Part shown: positions 34,543 to 43,805 of the stretch, in pieces | How the letters are laid out: the number at the start of each line of letters is the position of its first letter | How positions within the stretch are numbered: position 1 is the first letter of the stretch | NCBI GenBank assembly: GCA_963789885.1 | Contig: CAWBNB010000071.1 | Coordinates: forward strand, 62,001-126,000 | Source of the DNA: DATEDA01 sp963789885 | GTDB lineage: Bacteria > Pseudomonadota > Gammaproteobacteria > Burkholderiales > SG8-39 | DNA: 64,000 nt | Direction of reading: 5' to 3' | The notes under the pieces: generated by a model | Told to the model about the DNA's origin: nothing | The model's database searches: none | Seen by the model: the letters and a program-made list of their open reading frames with translations, nothing else | Translations under genes and position numbers: made by a program

Positions 34543-35787
34543 ATGAACGGTCCCGACCCCAGGCCGCGTCGATCCGAATGGCACGGTGCGGCACTCGGCG
34601 TGCTCGCGACCGTATTCGCGTGCAACCTCCTCGGCCGCGGCAGCGCCGAAACCTATACCGTGTTCTTGAAGCCGCTCGAGCGCGAGTTCGGATGGTCGCG
34701 CTCGCAGCTCACCGGTGTTTATTCGCTGTACCTGCTGGTCGGAGGCTTTCTCGCGCCGTTCGTGGGCACGCTCTTCGACCGCGTCGGTCCGCGTGCGGTC
34801 TACGCCACCGGGCTCGCGACGATCGCGGCGGCGTTCCTCCTCGGCAGCATCCTCACGGAGGTCTGGGAGTACTACCTCTATGCCGGCGCGATGATCGGCG
34901 TCGGGGTCGCGCTCGTCGGCATGGTGCCCGCGTCCGGTCTGCTGATGCGCTGGTACCAGACGCGGCTGTCGGCGGCGATCGGGATTGTGTTCGCCGCCGC
35001 CGGGCTCGGCACGCTGCTCTTCGTGCCGTCCGCGCAGGTGCTGATCTCGCACTTCGATTGGCGGACGACCTATCGCGTCCTCGGATTCGCGATCCTCGCG
35101 CTGGTCCCGCTGATGCTGCTCGGCTTGCCGTGGCGCACGTTCGCCGCAGGCCATCCCGCGTATCACCGCCGGGTCCGCGAGCGGCCGCACGGCGAGGGCT
35201 GGACGCTCGCGGCCGCGCTGCGGACGCCGACGTACTGGGGCCTGTGCGCGATGTTCTTCTTCACGTCGGTCGGGATGTTCAGCGTGATGCCGCAGGCCGT
35301 CGTGTATCTGATCGATGCCGGTTTCGCGCCGGTCACCGCGGCGACTGCGTACGGCGTCATCGGCATGCTCTCGGTCGCCACGCTCGCCGGGATCGGCTTC
35401 GTGGCGGCGCGCTTCGGCTACCGGCGGACGGTGACCGCGAGCTTCGTCGGCAGCGGCCTCGGCATGACGGCGATGCTGACGCTCGGCTTCTACCCGGTCG
35501 CGTGGCTGCTGGTCGTGTACGTGGTCGTGTTCGGCGCCTGCCAGGGGGCCCGCGGGCCGATCATCTCGGCGATCTGCACGGCCAAGTTCGCCGGTCCGCG
35601 GGTCGCGACGATCTACGGCACGATGTACGCGACGAACTCGATCGGCGCGGCGATCGGGTCGGCGGTCGGCGGCCTCCTTCACGACGTGACCGACGGGTAC
35701 GTCGCCGTGTTCGCGTTTGCGCTCACCGCGCTCGTCTGCGCCGCGACGCCGATGTGGGTCGTGCGCGAGCTACGGGACTTCCGCTAG
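34543..35787 (+). CDS. MFS transporter (monocarboxylate/oxalate-formate antiporter-like)
   Basis: A 414-residue protein with twelve predicted membrane helices. The loop between helices 2 and 3 reads GTLFDRVGPRAVY, the major-facilitator A-motif. The N-terminal FLKPLEREFGWSRSQLTGVYSL segment is typical of the oxalate/formate and monocarboxylate group. Organic-anion transport is a reasonable guess. It follows the DMT transporter by 4 bp. The 136 bp between its stop and the TetR stop hold nothing recognisable. Confidence 0.85.
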   Translation: MNGPDPRPRRSEWHGAALGVLATVFACNLLGRGSAETYTVFLKPLEREFGWSRSQLTGVYSLYLLVGGFLAPFVGTLFDRVGPRAVYATGLATIAAAFLLGSILTEVWEYYLYAGAMIGVGVALVGMVPASGLLMRWYQTRLSAAIGIVFAAAGLGTLLFVPSAQVLISHFDWRTTYRVLGFAILALVPLMLLGLPWRTFAAGHPAYHRRVRERPHGEGWTLAAALRTPTYWGLCAMFFFTSVGMFSVMPQAVVYLIDAGFAPVTAATAYGVIGMLSVATLAGIGFVAARFGYRRTVTASFVGSGLGMTAMLTLGFYPVAWLLVVYVVVFGACQGARGPIISAICTAKFAGPRVATIYGTMYATNSIGAAIGSAVGGLLHDVTDGYVAVFAFALTALVCAATPMWVVRELRDFR

Positions 35788-35923
35788 GCGCGAGCCGACG
35801 TCAGTTCGTGCCCGGCCGCTTCAGCGAGCGCCGCATGGGTCGAAGTCTTCAGTTCTGCTCCCCAAGCATGGGCTCCGCCCGCCGCGTCGTGAAGCACGCG
35901 CGATCGCCGCGGTCCAACGGGAA

Positions 35924-36595
35924 TCAGGCCCGGGGTGTGGGTGCCCCGCGGCGCGCGCCCGCGCGTACGCTGCGCTCCGCCCGGGCGCCCAGCCCGGCGA
36001 GGTACTGGTCGACCATCCGCTCGGCCTCGCGCGCGAGCGGGAAGTACTTGGGGTCGAGCAGCCAGTTGCTGATGAGCCCGTCGACCAGCGCATGCAGCCC
36101 GACTGCGGCGCTGCGCGCGCGCACGCCGGCGGGGAGGAGTCCGCGACGGATCGCGTTGCGGACGCCGCGCTCGATCTCGCCCAGGCAGTCCGCGCGCATC
36201 TCGACGTAACGGTCGCGGACGCGCGCCATCTCGTCCACGTACTCGCACTTGTGGCAGACGATCTCGAACACCCGCCGCGTCTGCGCGTCGTCGGTGGTCT
36301 TGCGCAGCACCGTGACCATGCAGCGGCGGATGTAGCCGAGCGGATCGGTGAGCGCGTCGTCGCCCGAGCGCCCGACCATCTCTTCCATCGGCAGCGTCAC
36401 GCGCGCGAGCATCGCGGCGAAGAGATCGGCCTTGTTCCGGAAGTGCCAGTAGATCGCGCCGCGCGTGACGCCCGCTGCGGCGGCGATGTCCTCGAGCGAC
36501 GGACGCGTGGCGCCGCGGCGGCTGAATACCCGTTCCGCCGCGTCGAGAATGCGGTTGCGCGTCGCCAGCGCCTCCGCCTTGGTGCGTCTCGCCAT
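35924..36595 (-). CDS. acrR: AcrR/TtgR-type TetR-family repressor
   Basis: A 223-residue TetR-family protein. The N-terminus ARRTKAEALATRNRILDAAERVF and the helix-turn-helix TRPSLEDIAAAAGVTRGAIYWHFRNKADLF match AcrR/TtgR/MexZ-type efflux repressors. The ligand domain continues with VFEIVCHKCEYVDEM, which is typical of AcrR. Divergent from an RND efflux operon with a palindromic operator between them. It is expected to repress both itself and the pump until drugs or hydrophobic compounds bind. The C-terminal tail is Arg/Ala-rich and longer than usual. Confidence 0.9.
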   Translation of the reverse strand: MARRTKAEALATRNRILDAAERVFSRRGATRPSLEDIAAAAGVTRGAIYWHFRNKADLFAAMLARVTLPMEEMVGRSGDDALTDPLGYIRRCMVTVLRKTTDDAQTRRVFEIVCHKCEYVDEMARVRDRYVEMRADCLGEIERGVRNAIRRGLLPAGVRARSAAVGLHALVDGLISNWLLDPKYFPLAREAERMVDQYLAGLGARAERSVRAGARRGAPTPRA

Positions 36596-36690
36596 TCCTT
36601 ATCCCGCCATTTCCCTACTGCCTGTAATGGTTCGCGCACCGATACGGTGCGGGCGCGCATCGCGCCCACCCTGGTTCACGCAGCCCGGAC

Positions 36691-36718
36691 TTTACATACA
36701 TTCACCCATGTATGTAAA
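36691..36718. promoter_or_regulatory. AcrR/TtgR-type operator between acrR and the RND operon
   Basis: TTTACATACAT (36691-36701) and ATGTATGTAAA (36708-36718) form a perfect 11-bp inverted repeat around TCACCC. The inner TACATACAT/ATGTATGTA halves are those of the known AcrR operator of E. coli. On the + strand it overlaps a candidate promoter: TTCACG 36675-36680, 16 bp, TACATT 36697-36702. Confidence 0.85.
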
Positions 36719-36784
36719 CTGCCGCACCAAGAATATCGGGGCCTCCACCGCTTGTGCGCGCCCGTCACCACCAGGGGTTTCGAA

Positions 36785-37996
36785 ATGACGCGTCACACCG
36801 CCGCCTCGCTGCGTGCGTCCGCGCAGCGCATCGTTCCCGCCGCCTTCGCGGCGGCGCTCGCCGCCTGCGGACAGGCGGGGAGCCAGCCGCACGGCCAGAT
36901 GCCGCCGCCCGAGGTGTCGGTGGTCGTCGCCGAGGAGAAACGTCTGCCGGTCGTCTACGAGTACACCGCGCAGACCGCGGGCTATCGTGAGGTCGAGGTG
37001 CGCGCGCGCGTCACCGGCATCATGCTCAAGCGGAACTACCGCGAGGGCGAGGCGGTGAAGCGCGGCCAGTCGCTGTTCCAGCTCGACCCGTCGCCCTTCC
37101 AGGTGACGCTCGCACGGGCCGAGGCCGATCTCGCGACCGCCGAGGCGAAGCAGGCGCAGGCGACGCGCGATGCCGAGCGCATGAAATCGGTGATCGACAT
37201 CAAGGCGGTGAGCCGCAAGGAGTACGACGACTCGGTGTCGGCGGCGCAGATCGCGGCGGCGGAAGTGAAGGGAGCGCGGGCGCGCGTCGCCGAAGCGAAG
37301 CTGAACCTCGAGTGGACGCGGGTCGAGTCGCCGATCAACGGCGTCTCGAGCCGCTCGCTCCGCTCCGAGGGCACGTTCGTGTCGGGCCCCGACGTCCTGC
37401 TCACGACGGTGACCCAGACCGATCCGATCTACGTCATCTTCGGCATCCCGGAAAGCGAGCTCCTGCGCATCCGGCGCGACGTGGACGCGAAGCGCCTGCA
37501 GCTTCCGGTGGACGGACGCTTCGACGTGACGGTCACCGTCGCCGACGGCACCGTCTACGGCAAGCCCGGCAAGATCGATTTCACCGACGTGCGCGTGAAC
37601 ACGAGCACCGGGACGGTGGAGGCGCGCGCCGAGCTGCCGAACACGGGCGGCGCGCTGCGGCCGGGCCAGTTCGTGCGCGCGCGGCTCGCCGGTGCCGTGC
37701 GTCCGACGGCGATCACGATCCCGCAGCGCGCGGTGCTGGAGGGGCCGCAGGGCAAGTTCGTCTACGTGGTCAGCGCCGAGGGCAAGGCCGAACCGCATCC
37801 GGTCCAGGTCGGCGAGTGGGCCGGCGACGGGTGGGTCATCGACTCCGGAGTCGCGGCGGGCGACAAGGTGATCGTCGACGGCGTGATGAAGATCGGCCCC
37901 GGTGCGCCGGTGCGGATCGCCGCGCCCGCGCAGCCCGGCGACCAGAAGCCGCCAGCCGCCGCGCCGGGCGCGGCGAAGAGCGACGCGAAGAAGTAA
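36785..37996 (+). CDS. acrA: RND efflux periplasmic adaptor lipoprotein
   Basis: A 403-residue membrane fusion protein (AcrA/MexA/TtgA type). Lipobox LAAC near residues 24-27. The lipoyl half-motif GYREVEVRARVTGIMLKRNYREGEAVKRGQ is followed by an alpha-helical hairpin (residues about 95-165), the second lipoyl half and beta-barrel (SPINGVSSRSLRSEGTFV, VTQTDPIYVIFGI), and a membrane-proximal domain. Start at ATG 36785. The C-terminal tail is Pro/Ala/Lys-rich. It is the first gene of the efflux operon, 9 bp before the pump gene, and controlled by the operator just upstream. Confidence 0.9.
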   Translation: MTRHTAASLRASAQRIVPAAFAAALAACGQAGSQPHGQMPPPEVSVVVAEEKRLPVVYEYTAQTAGYREVEVRARVTGIMLKRNYREGEAVKRGQSLFQLDPSPFQVTLARAEADLATAEAKQAQATRDAERMKSVIDIKAVSRKEYDDSVSAAQIAAAEVKGARARVAEAKLNLEWTRVESPINGVSSRSLRSEGTFVSGPDVLLTTVTQTDPIYVIFGIPESELLRIRRDVDAKRLQLPVDGRFDVTVTVADGTVYGKPGKIDFTDVRVNTSTGTVEARAELPNTGGALRPGQFVRARLAGAVRPTAITIPQRAVLEGPQGKFVYVVSAEGKAEPHPVQVGEWAGDGWVIDSGVAAGDKVIVDGVMKIGPGAPVRIAAPAQPGDQKPPAAAPGAAKSDAKK

Positions 37997-38005
37997 CGGC
38001 CGCCC

Positions 38006-41000
38006 ATGTTCTCCCGCTTCTTCATCGACCGGCCGATCTTCGCGGCCGTCCTCTCGATCTTCATCGTCATCGCCGGCCTCGCGGCCATGCGCGTGCTGCC
38101 GGTCGGCCAGTACCCCGAGATCGCCCCGCCGGTGGTCACCGTCCGGGCGGTCTATCCCGGCGCTTCGGCGGAGACGCTCGAGCAGACCGTGGCGGCGCCG
38201 ATCGAGAACGCCATCACCGGCGTCGAGGACATGCTGTACATGAGCTCGACGTCGGCGGCGAACGGCCTGGTGCAGATCCAGGTGACGTTCAACATCGGCG
38301 CCGACGTCGACAAGGCGGCGCTCAACGTCAACAACCGCGTGAAGCAGGCCGAGGCGCGGCTGCCGCTGGAGGTGCGCCGCCAGGGCGTCGTCGTCGAGAA
38401 GGGCTCGTCGGCGTTCCTGCAGGTGATCGCCTTCTCCTCGCCCGACGGCCGCTACGACGGCCTCTTCATCTCGAACTACGTGACGCTCAACGTGCTCGAC
38501 GCGATCAAGCGCATTCCGGGCACGACCAACGTCCAGATCTTCGGCGCCAAGGACTACGCGATGCGGATCTGGGTCAGGCCCGACCGCTTGTCGCAGCTCA
38601 AGCTCACCACCGCCGAGGTCGTGCAGGCGATCACCGAGCAGAACGCGCAGTTCGCCGCCGGCAAGATCGGCCAGCCGCCGATCGGACCGTCCCAGGAGCT
38701 CGTCTACACGATCACCGCCAAGGGCCGGCTCGCGGACGTCGCCGAGTTCGAGAACATCGTCGTCCGCTCGAACCCGGACGGCTCCAACCTCCGCCTGAAG
38801 GACGTCGCGCGCGTCGAGCTCGGCTCGAAGGACTACGAGTTCATCGGCCGCGTGAACGGGCGCGAAGCGACGCTGGTCGGGGTCTTCCTCCAGCCGGGCG
38901 CGAACGCGCTCGAGGTGGCGCGCAACGTGAACGAGACGGTCGCCGAGCTCGCGACGCGGTTTCCGGACGGGCTGAGCCAAGCGGTCGTCTACGACACCAC
39001 GCGGTTCGTCAAGGTGTCGATCCGGGAAGTGGTGTTCACGCTCGGCGAGGCGATGATCCTCGTCTTTCTCGTCGTATACCTCTTCCTGCAGAGCTTCCGC
39101 GCAACCCTTATCCCGCTGCTCGCGGTGCCGGTGTCGCTGATCGGCACCTTCGCCGGCCTGCTCGCGCTCGGCTACTCGATCAACACGCTGACCCTCTTCG
39201 GCATGGTGCTCGCGATCGGCATCGTCGTCGACGACGCGATCGTGGTGCTCGAGAACGTCGAGCGGATCATGCACGAGGCGCACCTCTCGGCGCGCGAGTC
39301 GGCGATCAAGGCGATGCAGGAAGTGACGAGCCCGATCATCGCGATCGTCCTCGTGCTGTGCGCGGTGTTCGTCCCGATCGCGTTCCTCGGCGGTCTCACC
39401 GGCGAGCTGTACCGCCAGTTCGCGGTCACCATTTCGATCGCGGTGATCATCTCTGGCATCGTCGCGCTGACGCTGACGCCGGCGCTCTGCGTGCTGATCC
39501 TCAAGCGCGGCCGGCTGCAGCCGAACCGCTTCTTCCGCTGGTTCAACGACTGGTTCGGGCGCGTGACGACCCGCTATTCGCACGGCGTCGCCTGGATGGT
39601 GCGGCGCGCGGCGCTCGGCATGGTGCTCTTCCTCGGCATGGTCGCGCTCGCCGTCGGGCTGTGGCGGATCACGCCGGGCTCGCTCGTACCCGACGAAGAC
39701 CAGGGCTACTACATCGCGGCGGTCATCCTGCCCGACGGCGCGACGCTCGAGCGCACCGACCGGGTCGTCGGCGAAGTGGTCGACATCATCAAGTCGAACC
39801 CTTACAACGAGAACGCGGTCGCCTTCACCGGCTTCGACTTCCTCGGCGGCGCGTTCCGCAACAGCGCCGCCACCATCTTCGTCACCCAGAAGCACTGGGA
39901 CGAGCGGCCGGTGCCGGTGCAGGCGCTGGTCGGCGAGCTGTGGGGCAGGACGGCGCACATCAAGGAGGGGCTCGTGCTCGCGTTCGCGCCGCCGCCGATC
40001 TTCGGCCTCGGCAACGCCGGCGGATTCGAGTTCTATATCCAGAACCGCGGCGAGGGCGGCGCCAAGCGCCTGAGCGAGATCACGCAGAAGTTCATCGGCC
40101 GAGCGTCCAAGGACCCCGCGTTCGCGCAGGTGAATACGCTCTGGCGCGCCAACACGCCGCAGCTCTACGTGAACGTGGACCGCGAACGGGCGAAGGCGGT
40201 CGGCGTGCCGCTCGACGATCTCTTCGGCACGGTGGCGGCGACGCTCGGGACCTTCTACATCAACGACTTCAACCGCAACGGGCGCACCTGGCAGGTGCTG
40301 ATGTCGGCCGAGCCGCAGTACCGCAACCGGCCCGACGACATCGGCGAGGTCTGGATGCGCGGCGCGAAGGGGAACATGGTGCCGCTCGCCTCGCTCGCCG
40401 AGGTCAAGTACTCGTCGGGCCCGGAGACGCTCGACCGCTTCAACAATCTGCCGGCGGTGAAGATCCTCGGCGCCGGCGCGCCCGGCACGAGCTCCGGCCA
40501 GGCGATCCAGGAGGTCGAGAAGATCGCGAAGGAGGTGCTGCCGTCCGACTTCTCTTTCGACTGGAGCGGCGCGTCGTACCAGGAGAAGAAGGCGGGCGGG
40601 ACATCGGTGCTCGCGCTCGGGCTGGCCGTGATCATGGCCTTCCTGATCCTCGCCGCGCAGTACGAGAGATGGTCGCTGCCGCTCTCGGTGCTGCTCGCGA
40701 TGCCGTTCGGGACGTTCGGCGCGCTCGCCGCGGTGTGGCTCCGCGGCCTGACGAACGACGTGTACTTCCAGATCGGCCTGGTCACGCTGCTCGGCCTCGC
40801 CGCCAAGAACGCGATCCTGATCGTCGAGTACGCGTCGATGAAGCACCACGAGGGGCTGTCGGCCGCGGCCGCCGCGGTCGAGGCGGCGCGGCTGCGTTTC
40901 CGACCGATCCTGATGACGTCGCTTGCGTTCATCTTCGGCGTGTTGCCGCTCGCGATCTCGACCGGTGCGGGCGCAGGCGCGCGGCATGCGGTCGGCACCG

Positions 41001-41209
41001 GCGTCGTGGGCGGGATGCTCGCGGCGACGTTCCTCGCGATCTTCTTCGTGCCGCTCTTCTTCAAGCTGATCACCGACCGGCGCCTGCGCGAGCCCCGCTC
41101 GAGCGAGGAGATCCTGGAGGAGGCGCACCACGCGCGCGAGGCGGCGCTGCGGGCGGCGCATACGCCTCTGCATCACCCGGTCGCGCCGACGGGAGGCGAC
41201 CATGCGTAA
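38006..41209 (+). CDS. acrB: RND multidrug efflux pump (AcrB/MexB/TtgB type)
   Basis: A 1067-residue inner-membrane proton/drug antiporter. It has the N-terminal FFIDRPIFAAVLSI helix, and the TM4 proton-relay aspartates in GIVVDDAIVVLENVERIM. The periplasmic loop is LVPDEDQGYYIAAVILPDGA, and the TM10 lysine is in AAKNAILIVEYASMK. Length and all hydrophobe/amphiphile-type RND signatures are normal, so the pump is predicted functional. Its last 8 bases overlap the start of the outer-membrane factor gene. Confidence 0.95.
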   Translation: MFSRFFIDRPIFAAVLSIFIVIAGLAAMRVLPVGQYPEIAPPVVTVRAVYPGASAETLEQTVAAPIENAITGVEDMLYMSSTSAANGLVQIQVTFNIGADVDKAALNVNNRVKQAEARLPLEVRRQGVVVEKGSSAFLQVIAFSSPDGRYDGLFISNYVTLNVLDAIKRIPGTTNVQIFGAKDYAMRIWVRPDRLSQLKLTTAEVVQAITEQNAQFAAGKIGQPPIGPSQELVYTITAKGRLADVAEFENIVVRSNPDGSNLRLKDVARVELGSKDYEFIGRVNGREATLVGVFLQPGANALEVARNVNETVAELATRFPDGLSQAVVYDTTRFVKVSIREVVFTLGEAMILVFLVVYLFLQSFRATLIPLLAVPVSLIGTFAGLLALGYSINTLTLFGMVLAIGIVVDDAIVVLENVERIMHEAHLSARESAIKAMQEVTSPIIAIVLVLCAVFVPIAFLGGLTGELYRQFAVTISIAVIISGIVALTLTPALCVLILKRGRLQPNRFFRWFNDWFGRVTTRYSHGVAWMVRRAALGMVLFLGMVALAVGLWRITPGSLVPDEDQGYYIAAVILPDGATLERTDRVVGEVVDIIKSNPYNENAVAFTGFDFLGGAFRNSAATIFVTQKHWDERPVPVQALVGELWGRTAHIKEGLVLAFAPPPIFGLGNAGGFEFYIQNRGEGGAKRLSEITQKFIGRASKDPAFAQVNTLWRANTPQLYVNVDRERAKAVGVPLDDLFGTVAATLGTFYINDFNRNGRTWQVLMSAEPQYRNRPDDIGEVWMRGAKGNMVPLASLAEVKYSSGPETLDRFNNLPAVKILGAGAPGTSSGQAIQEVEKIAKEVLPSDFSFDWSGASYQEKKAGGTSVLALGLAVIMAFLILAAQYERWSLPLSVLLAMPFGTFGALAAVWLRGLTNDVYFQIGLVTLLGLAAKNAILIVEYASMKHHEGLSAAAAAVEAARLRFRPILMTSLAFIFGVLPLAISTGAGAGARHAVGTGVVGGMLAATFLAIFFVPLFFKLITDRRLREPRSSEEILEEAHHAREAALRAAHTPLHHPVAPTGGDHA

Positions 41210-42665
41210 GTTCGGGCGTCGAAGTCTCATCGTCCTCGCTGCCGCGGTGCTCGCGGCCTGCTCCTTCGCGCCGAAATACGAGCGGCCGGAGAACGAGCTG
41301 CCGGACGCCTGGCGCGGCACGCCCGCGCAAGCCGCGGTCGGCGCACCGTCCGACCGGTGGTGGTCGGTGTTCGGCGACCCGACGCTCGACAAGCTGGTCG
41401 ACGAGGCGCTCGCCCACAACCAGGACATCGCGCTCGCCGTGGCGCGGGTCGACGAGGCGCGCGCGCTCGTCGGCGTCTCCGAGTCGCAGCTCTGGCCGTC
41501 GATCGACGGCAACGCGGCGCGAACCGCAACCGCTCTCCGCGCGGACGTCGTCGTTCTTCCCCGGCATCCCCACGTATCAGACGGATTACGTCGCGTCGCT
41601 CGACGTGTCCTACGAACTCGACTTCTGGGGCCGGATCCGCAACGCCAACGCGGCCGCGCGCGCCGATCTCCTGGCGACCGAGGGCGCGCGCGACACGGTG
41701 CGGATCACGCTCGCCGCCGACGTGGTGCAGTTCTACTACACGCTGCGGTCGCTCGACGAGCGCGTCACGGCGACCGAGCGGGCGCTCGATCTCCGCGCCC
41801 GCGCGCTCGACCTGCAGCGCAAACGCGCCGACGCCGGCCTGATCGCCGAGCTCGACGTGCGCCAGATCGAGGCCGAGTTCCAGGGCGCGCGGGCGCTGCT
41901 CCCGGCGCTGCAGCGCGAGCGCGACGCGGAAGAGGCGGCGCTCACCGTGCTGCTCGGACGCAGCCCGCGCGCGATCGTCCAGGAGACGACGGTGGCGCGC
42001 TCGCCGGACGATCTGCGCCAGCCGGCGCTCGTGGCGCCGCTCGGTGCTGCCGTCCGAGCTGCTGCTCCGTCGCCCCGATCTCTACCAGGCCGAGCAGCAG
42101 CTGATCGCCGCGAATGCGCGCATCGGCGTGGCGCGGGCGAACTTCTTCCCGCGCATCTCGCTCTGATCGGACTCGTCGGCACCGAAGCGGCATCGCTCTC
42201 GGATCTCTTCACCGGGCCGGCCGGCATCTGGACCATCGGCGGCTCGCTCGCCCAGCCGATCTTCCAGGGCGGGCGCCTGCGCGCCGAGACCGAGGCCGCC
42301 GAGGCGCGCGAGCGGCAGGTGGTCGCGCTGTACCAGAAGACGATCCAGAACGCGTTCCGCGAGGTGCGGGACGCGCTGACCGCGCAGACCCGCACGCGCG
42401 AGGTCTACGAGGCCGAAGGCGCGCGCATCGTCGCGCTGCGCGAGGCGCTCAAGCTTGCCGTCGCGCGCTACGAGGCCGGGCTCGAGAGCCAGCTCGCCGC
42501 GATCGACGCCGAACGGCTGCTGCTCCTGCGGCGGAGCTGAACCGCGCCGAGGCGCTGCGCCAGCAGCGCGCGGCGACGGCCGACCTCTTCCGCGCGCTCG
42601 GCGGCGGCTGGACGATGCCCGAGGGGTCGCAGCCGGCGGTGTCGCAGGCGGAACAGTCGAAGTAG
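41202..42665 (+). pseudogene. RND outer-membrane factor (OprM/TtgC-like), broken by four frameshifts
   Basis: Starts as an outer-membrane lipoprotein (lipobox LAAC, then SFAPKYERPENELPDAW). Homology changes frame four times. It shifts at about 41525-41550, before FFPGIPTYQTDYVASLDVSYELDFWGRI. It shifts at about 42035-42050, before LPSELLLRRPDLYQAEQQLIAAN. It shifts at about 42165-42172, after FFPRISL and before IGLVGTEAASLSDLF. It shifts at about 42515-42535, before AELNRAEALRQQ. The reassembled product would be a normal 480-residue OprM-type protein. Either the gene is decaying or this stretch carries sequencing errors. If real, AcrAB would need another TolC-type partner. Confidence 0.85.
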
Positions 42666-42708
42666 CGCGGGGCGGGCGCTAGCAGGCGGGGGCGCAGCGG
42701 GCCGGGGC

Positions 42709-42714
42709 TATACT
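42709..42714 (+). promoter_or_regulatory. -10-like TATACT immediately before the TauD-like gene
   Basis: TATACT ends 8 bases before ATG 42723. With a normal -10 to start-site distance, transcription would begin 1-3 bases before the start codon, giving a leaderless message. No clear -35 or Shine-Dalgarno. Confidence 0.35.
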
Positions 42715-42722
42715 CGTCCGCC

Positions 42723-43565
42723 ATGAGCGGCTACCGCACGATCGAAGTCCGGCGCCTCTCCGGCGCGCTCGGCGCCGAGGTCCACGGTGTCGACCTTGCC
42801 CGCGCGCTGCCGGACGAGAGCGTCGCCGACATCCGTCGTGCGTTCCTCGACCACCTGGTGATTTTCTTCCGCGGCCAGACGCTGACGCCGGGCGAGTTCA
42901 TGGCCTTCGCGCGGCGGATGGGCGAGCCGATCGAGTATCCGTTCGTGAAGGGGATCGCCGGATTCCCCGAAGTCATCGAAGTGAAGAAGCTCGAGCACGA
43001 GCGGCAGAACTTCGGAGGCATCTGGCATTCCGACACCGCCTACCTGGCGCGCCCGCCCATGGGCTCCATGCTGCTTGCGCGCGAGGTCCCGCCGCACGGC
43101 GGCGACACCGAGTTCGCGAACCAGTATCTCGCCTACGAGACGCTATCGGACGGGCTGAGGCGGGTTCTCGACGGCCTCGTCGCGGTAAACGCGTCGGCGA
43201 AGGCGGACGCGACGCGGACCCGCGAGGATCGGCTGAAGACCGACGGCCGGAGCGACACCCGCGAGGATTACGTGGCCGAGCACCCGGTCGTCCGCACGCA
43301 TCCGGAGACCGACCGCAAGGCGCTCTACGTGAATGTCGGGCACACGGTGCGATTCAGGGACATGACCGAGGACGAGAGCGCGCCGCTGCTCCAGTTCCTC
43401 TTTCAGCACCAGGTGCGGCCGGAGTTCACCTGTCGGTTCCGTTGGGAGGTCGGCTCGCTCGCGTTCTGGGACAACCGTTGCGCGCAGCACAACCCGATCA
43501 ACGACTACCACGGGTTCCGACGGTTGATGCACCGCATCACCCTCGCCGGGGACCAGCCTCGCTAA
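42723..43565 (+). CDS. TauD/TfdA-family Fe(II)/2-oxoglutarate dioxygenase
   Basis: A 280-residue non-heme iron enzyme. The iron ligands are His and Asp of GIWHSDTAY and the distal His of NRCAQHNPINDYHGFRR, whose final arginine binds 2-oxoglutarate. The N-terminal RRLSGALGAEVHGVDLARAL is typical of TauD and 2,4-D dioxygenase relatives. The exact substrate (taurine, a sulfonate or a phenoxy acid) cannot be decided. It stands alone, with no sulfonate transporter adjacent. Confidence 0.9.
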   Translation: MSGYRTIEVRRLSGALGAEVHGVDLARALPDESVADIRRAFLDHLVIFFRGQTLTPGEFMAFARRMGEPIEYPFVKGIAGFPEVIEVKKLEHERQNFGGIWHSDTAYLARPPMGSMLLAREVPPHGGDTEFANQYLAYETLSDGLRRVLDGLVAVNASAKADATRTREDRLKTDGRSDTREDYVAEHPVVRTHPETDRKALYVNVGHTVRFRDMTEDESAPLLQFLFQHQVRPEFTCRFRWEVGSLAFWDNRCAQHNPINDYHGFRRLMHRITLAGDQPR

Positions 43566-43601
43566 GGGAGAAAGATCAGGCCTTGCCGGCGCCCCGGACG
43601 C

Positions 43602-43805
43602 TCAAGGCGTCGGGGTCGGTTCGAGCGCGCCGCGGAGGAGCGCCGCGGTGATGCCGTCGAGCGTGTGGGCGGCGAAGTAGCCGTGCGCCCACTGGGCGGC
43701 GAAGCGGGGGTGAACCTGCGCGAAGGGGTTGTCTTGTAGGGAGAATCCGGCTGCCGCCATCCGGCGGCCCAAGTCGAACGCCTTGCGTTCCTGCTCGGCG
43801 AACAA
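43602..43805 (-). CDS. RMF/CrpP-like small basic protein, TTG start
   Basis: A 67-residue ORF whose pattern (G-x2-x-A-x2-G-x5-NPF-x6-AxQW-x2-GY) resembles ribosome modulation factor and the CrpP family: LGRRMAAAGFSLQDNPFAQVHPRFAAQWAHGYFAA. An in-frame TAA lies seven codons before TTG 43805 and no ATG or GTG lies between, so TTG is the only usable start. GAGG ten bases upstream is a plausible ribosome site. RMF dimerises ribosomes in stationary phase; whether this homologue does is unknown. The upstream gap to 44000 is AT-richer and contains a CGGGGCGCGCCCCG palindrome (43858-43871). Confidence 0.6.
   Translation of the reverse strand: MFAEQERKAFDLGRRMAAAGFSLQDNPFAQVHPRFAAQWAHGYFAAHTLDGITAALLRGALEPTPTP

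Noticed and set aside
36692..41512. A very long open frame on the minus strand opposite the efflux genes
   Set aside because: It is a shadow of the acrA/acrB coding strand: composition is Arg/His/Asp/Glu-rich, no domain is recognisable, and the + strand proteins are unmistakable.
36785..42665. Recent horizontal transfer of the efflux locus
   Set aside because: Base composition matches the surroundings and there are no mobile-element remnants or repeats at its edges.
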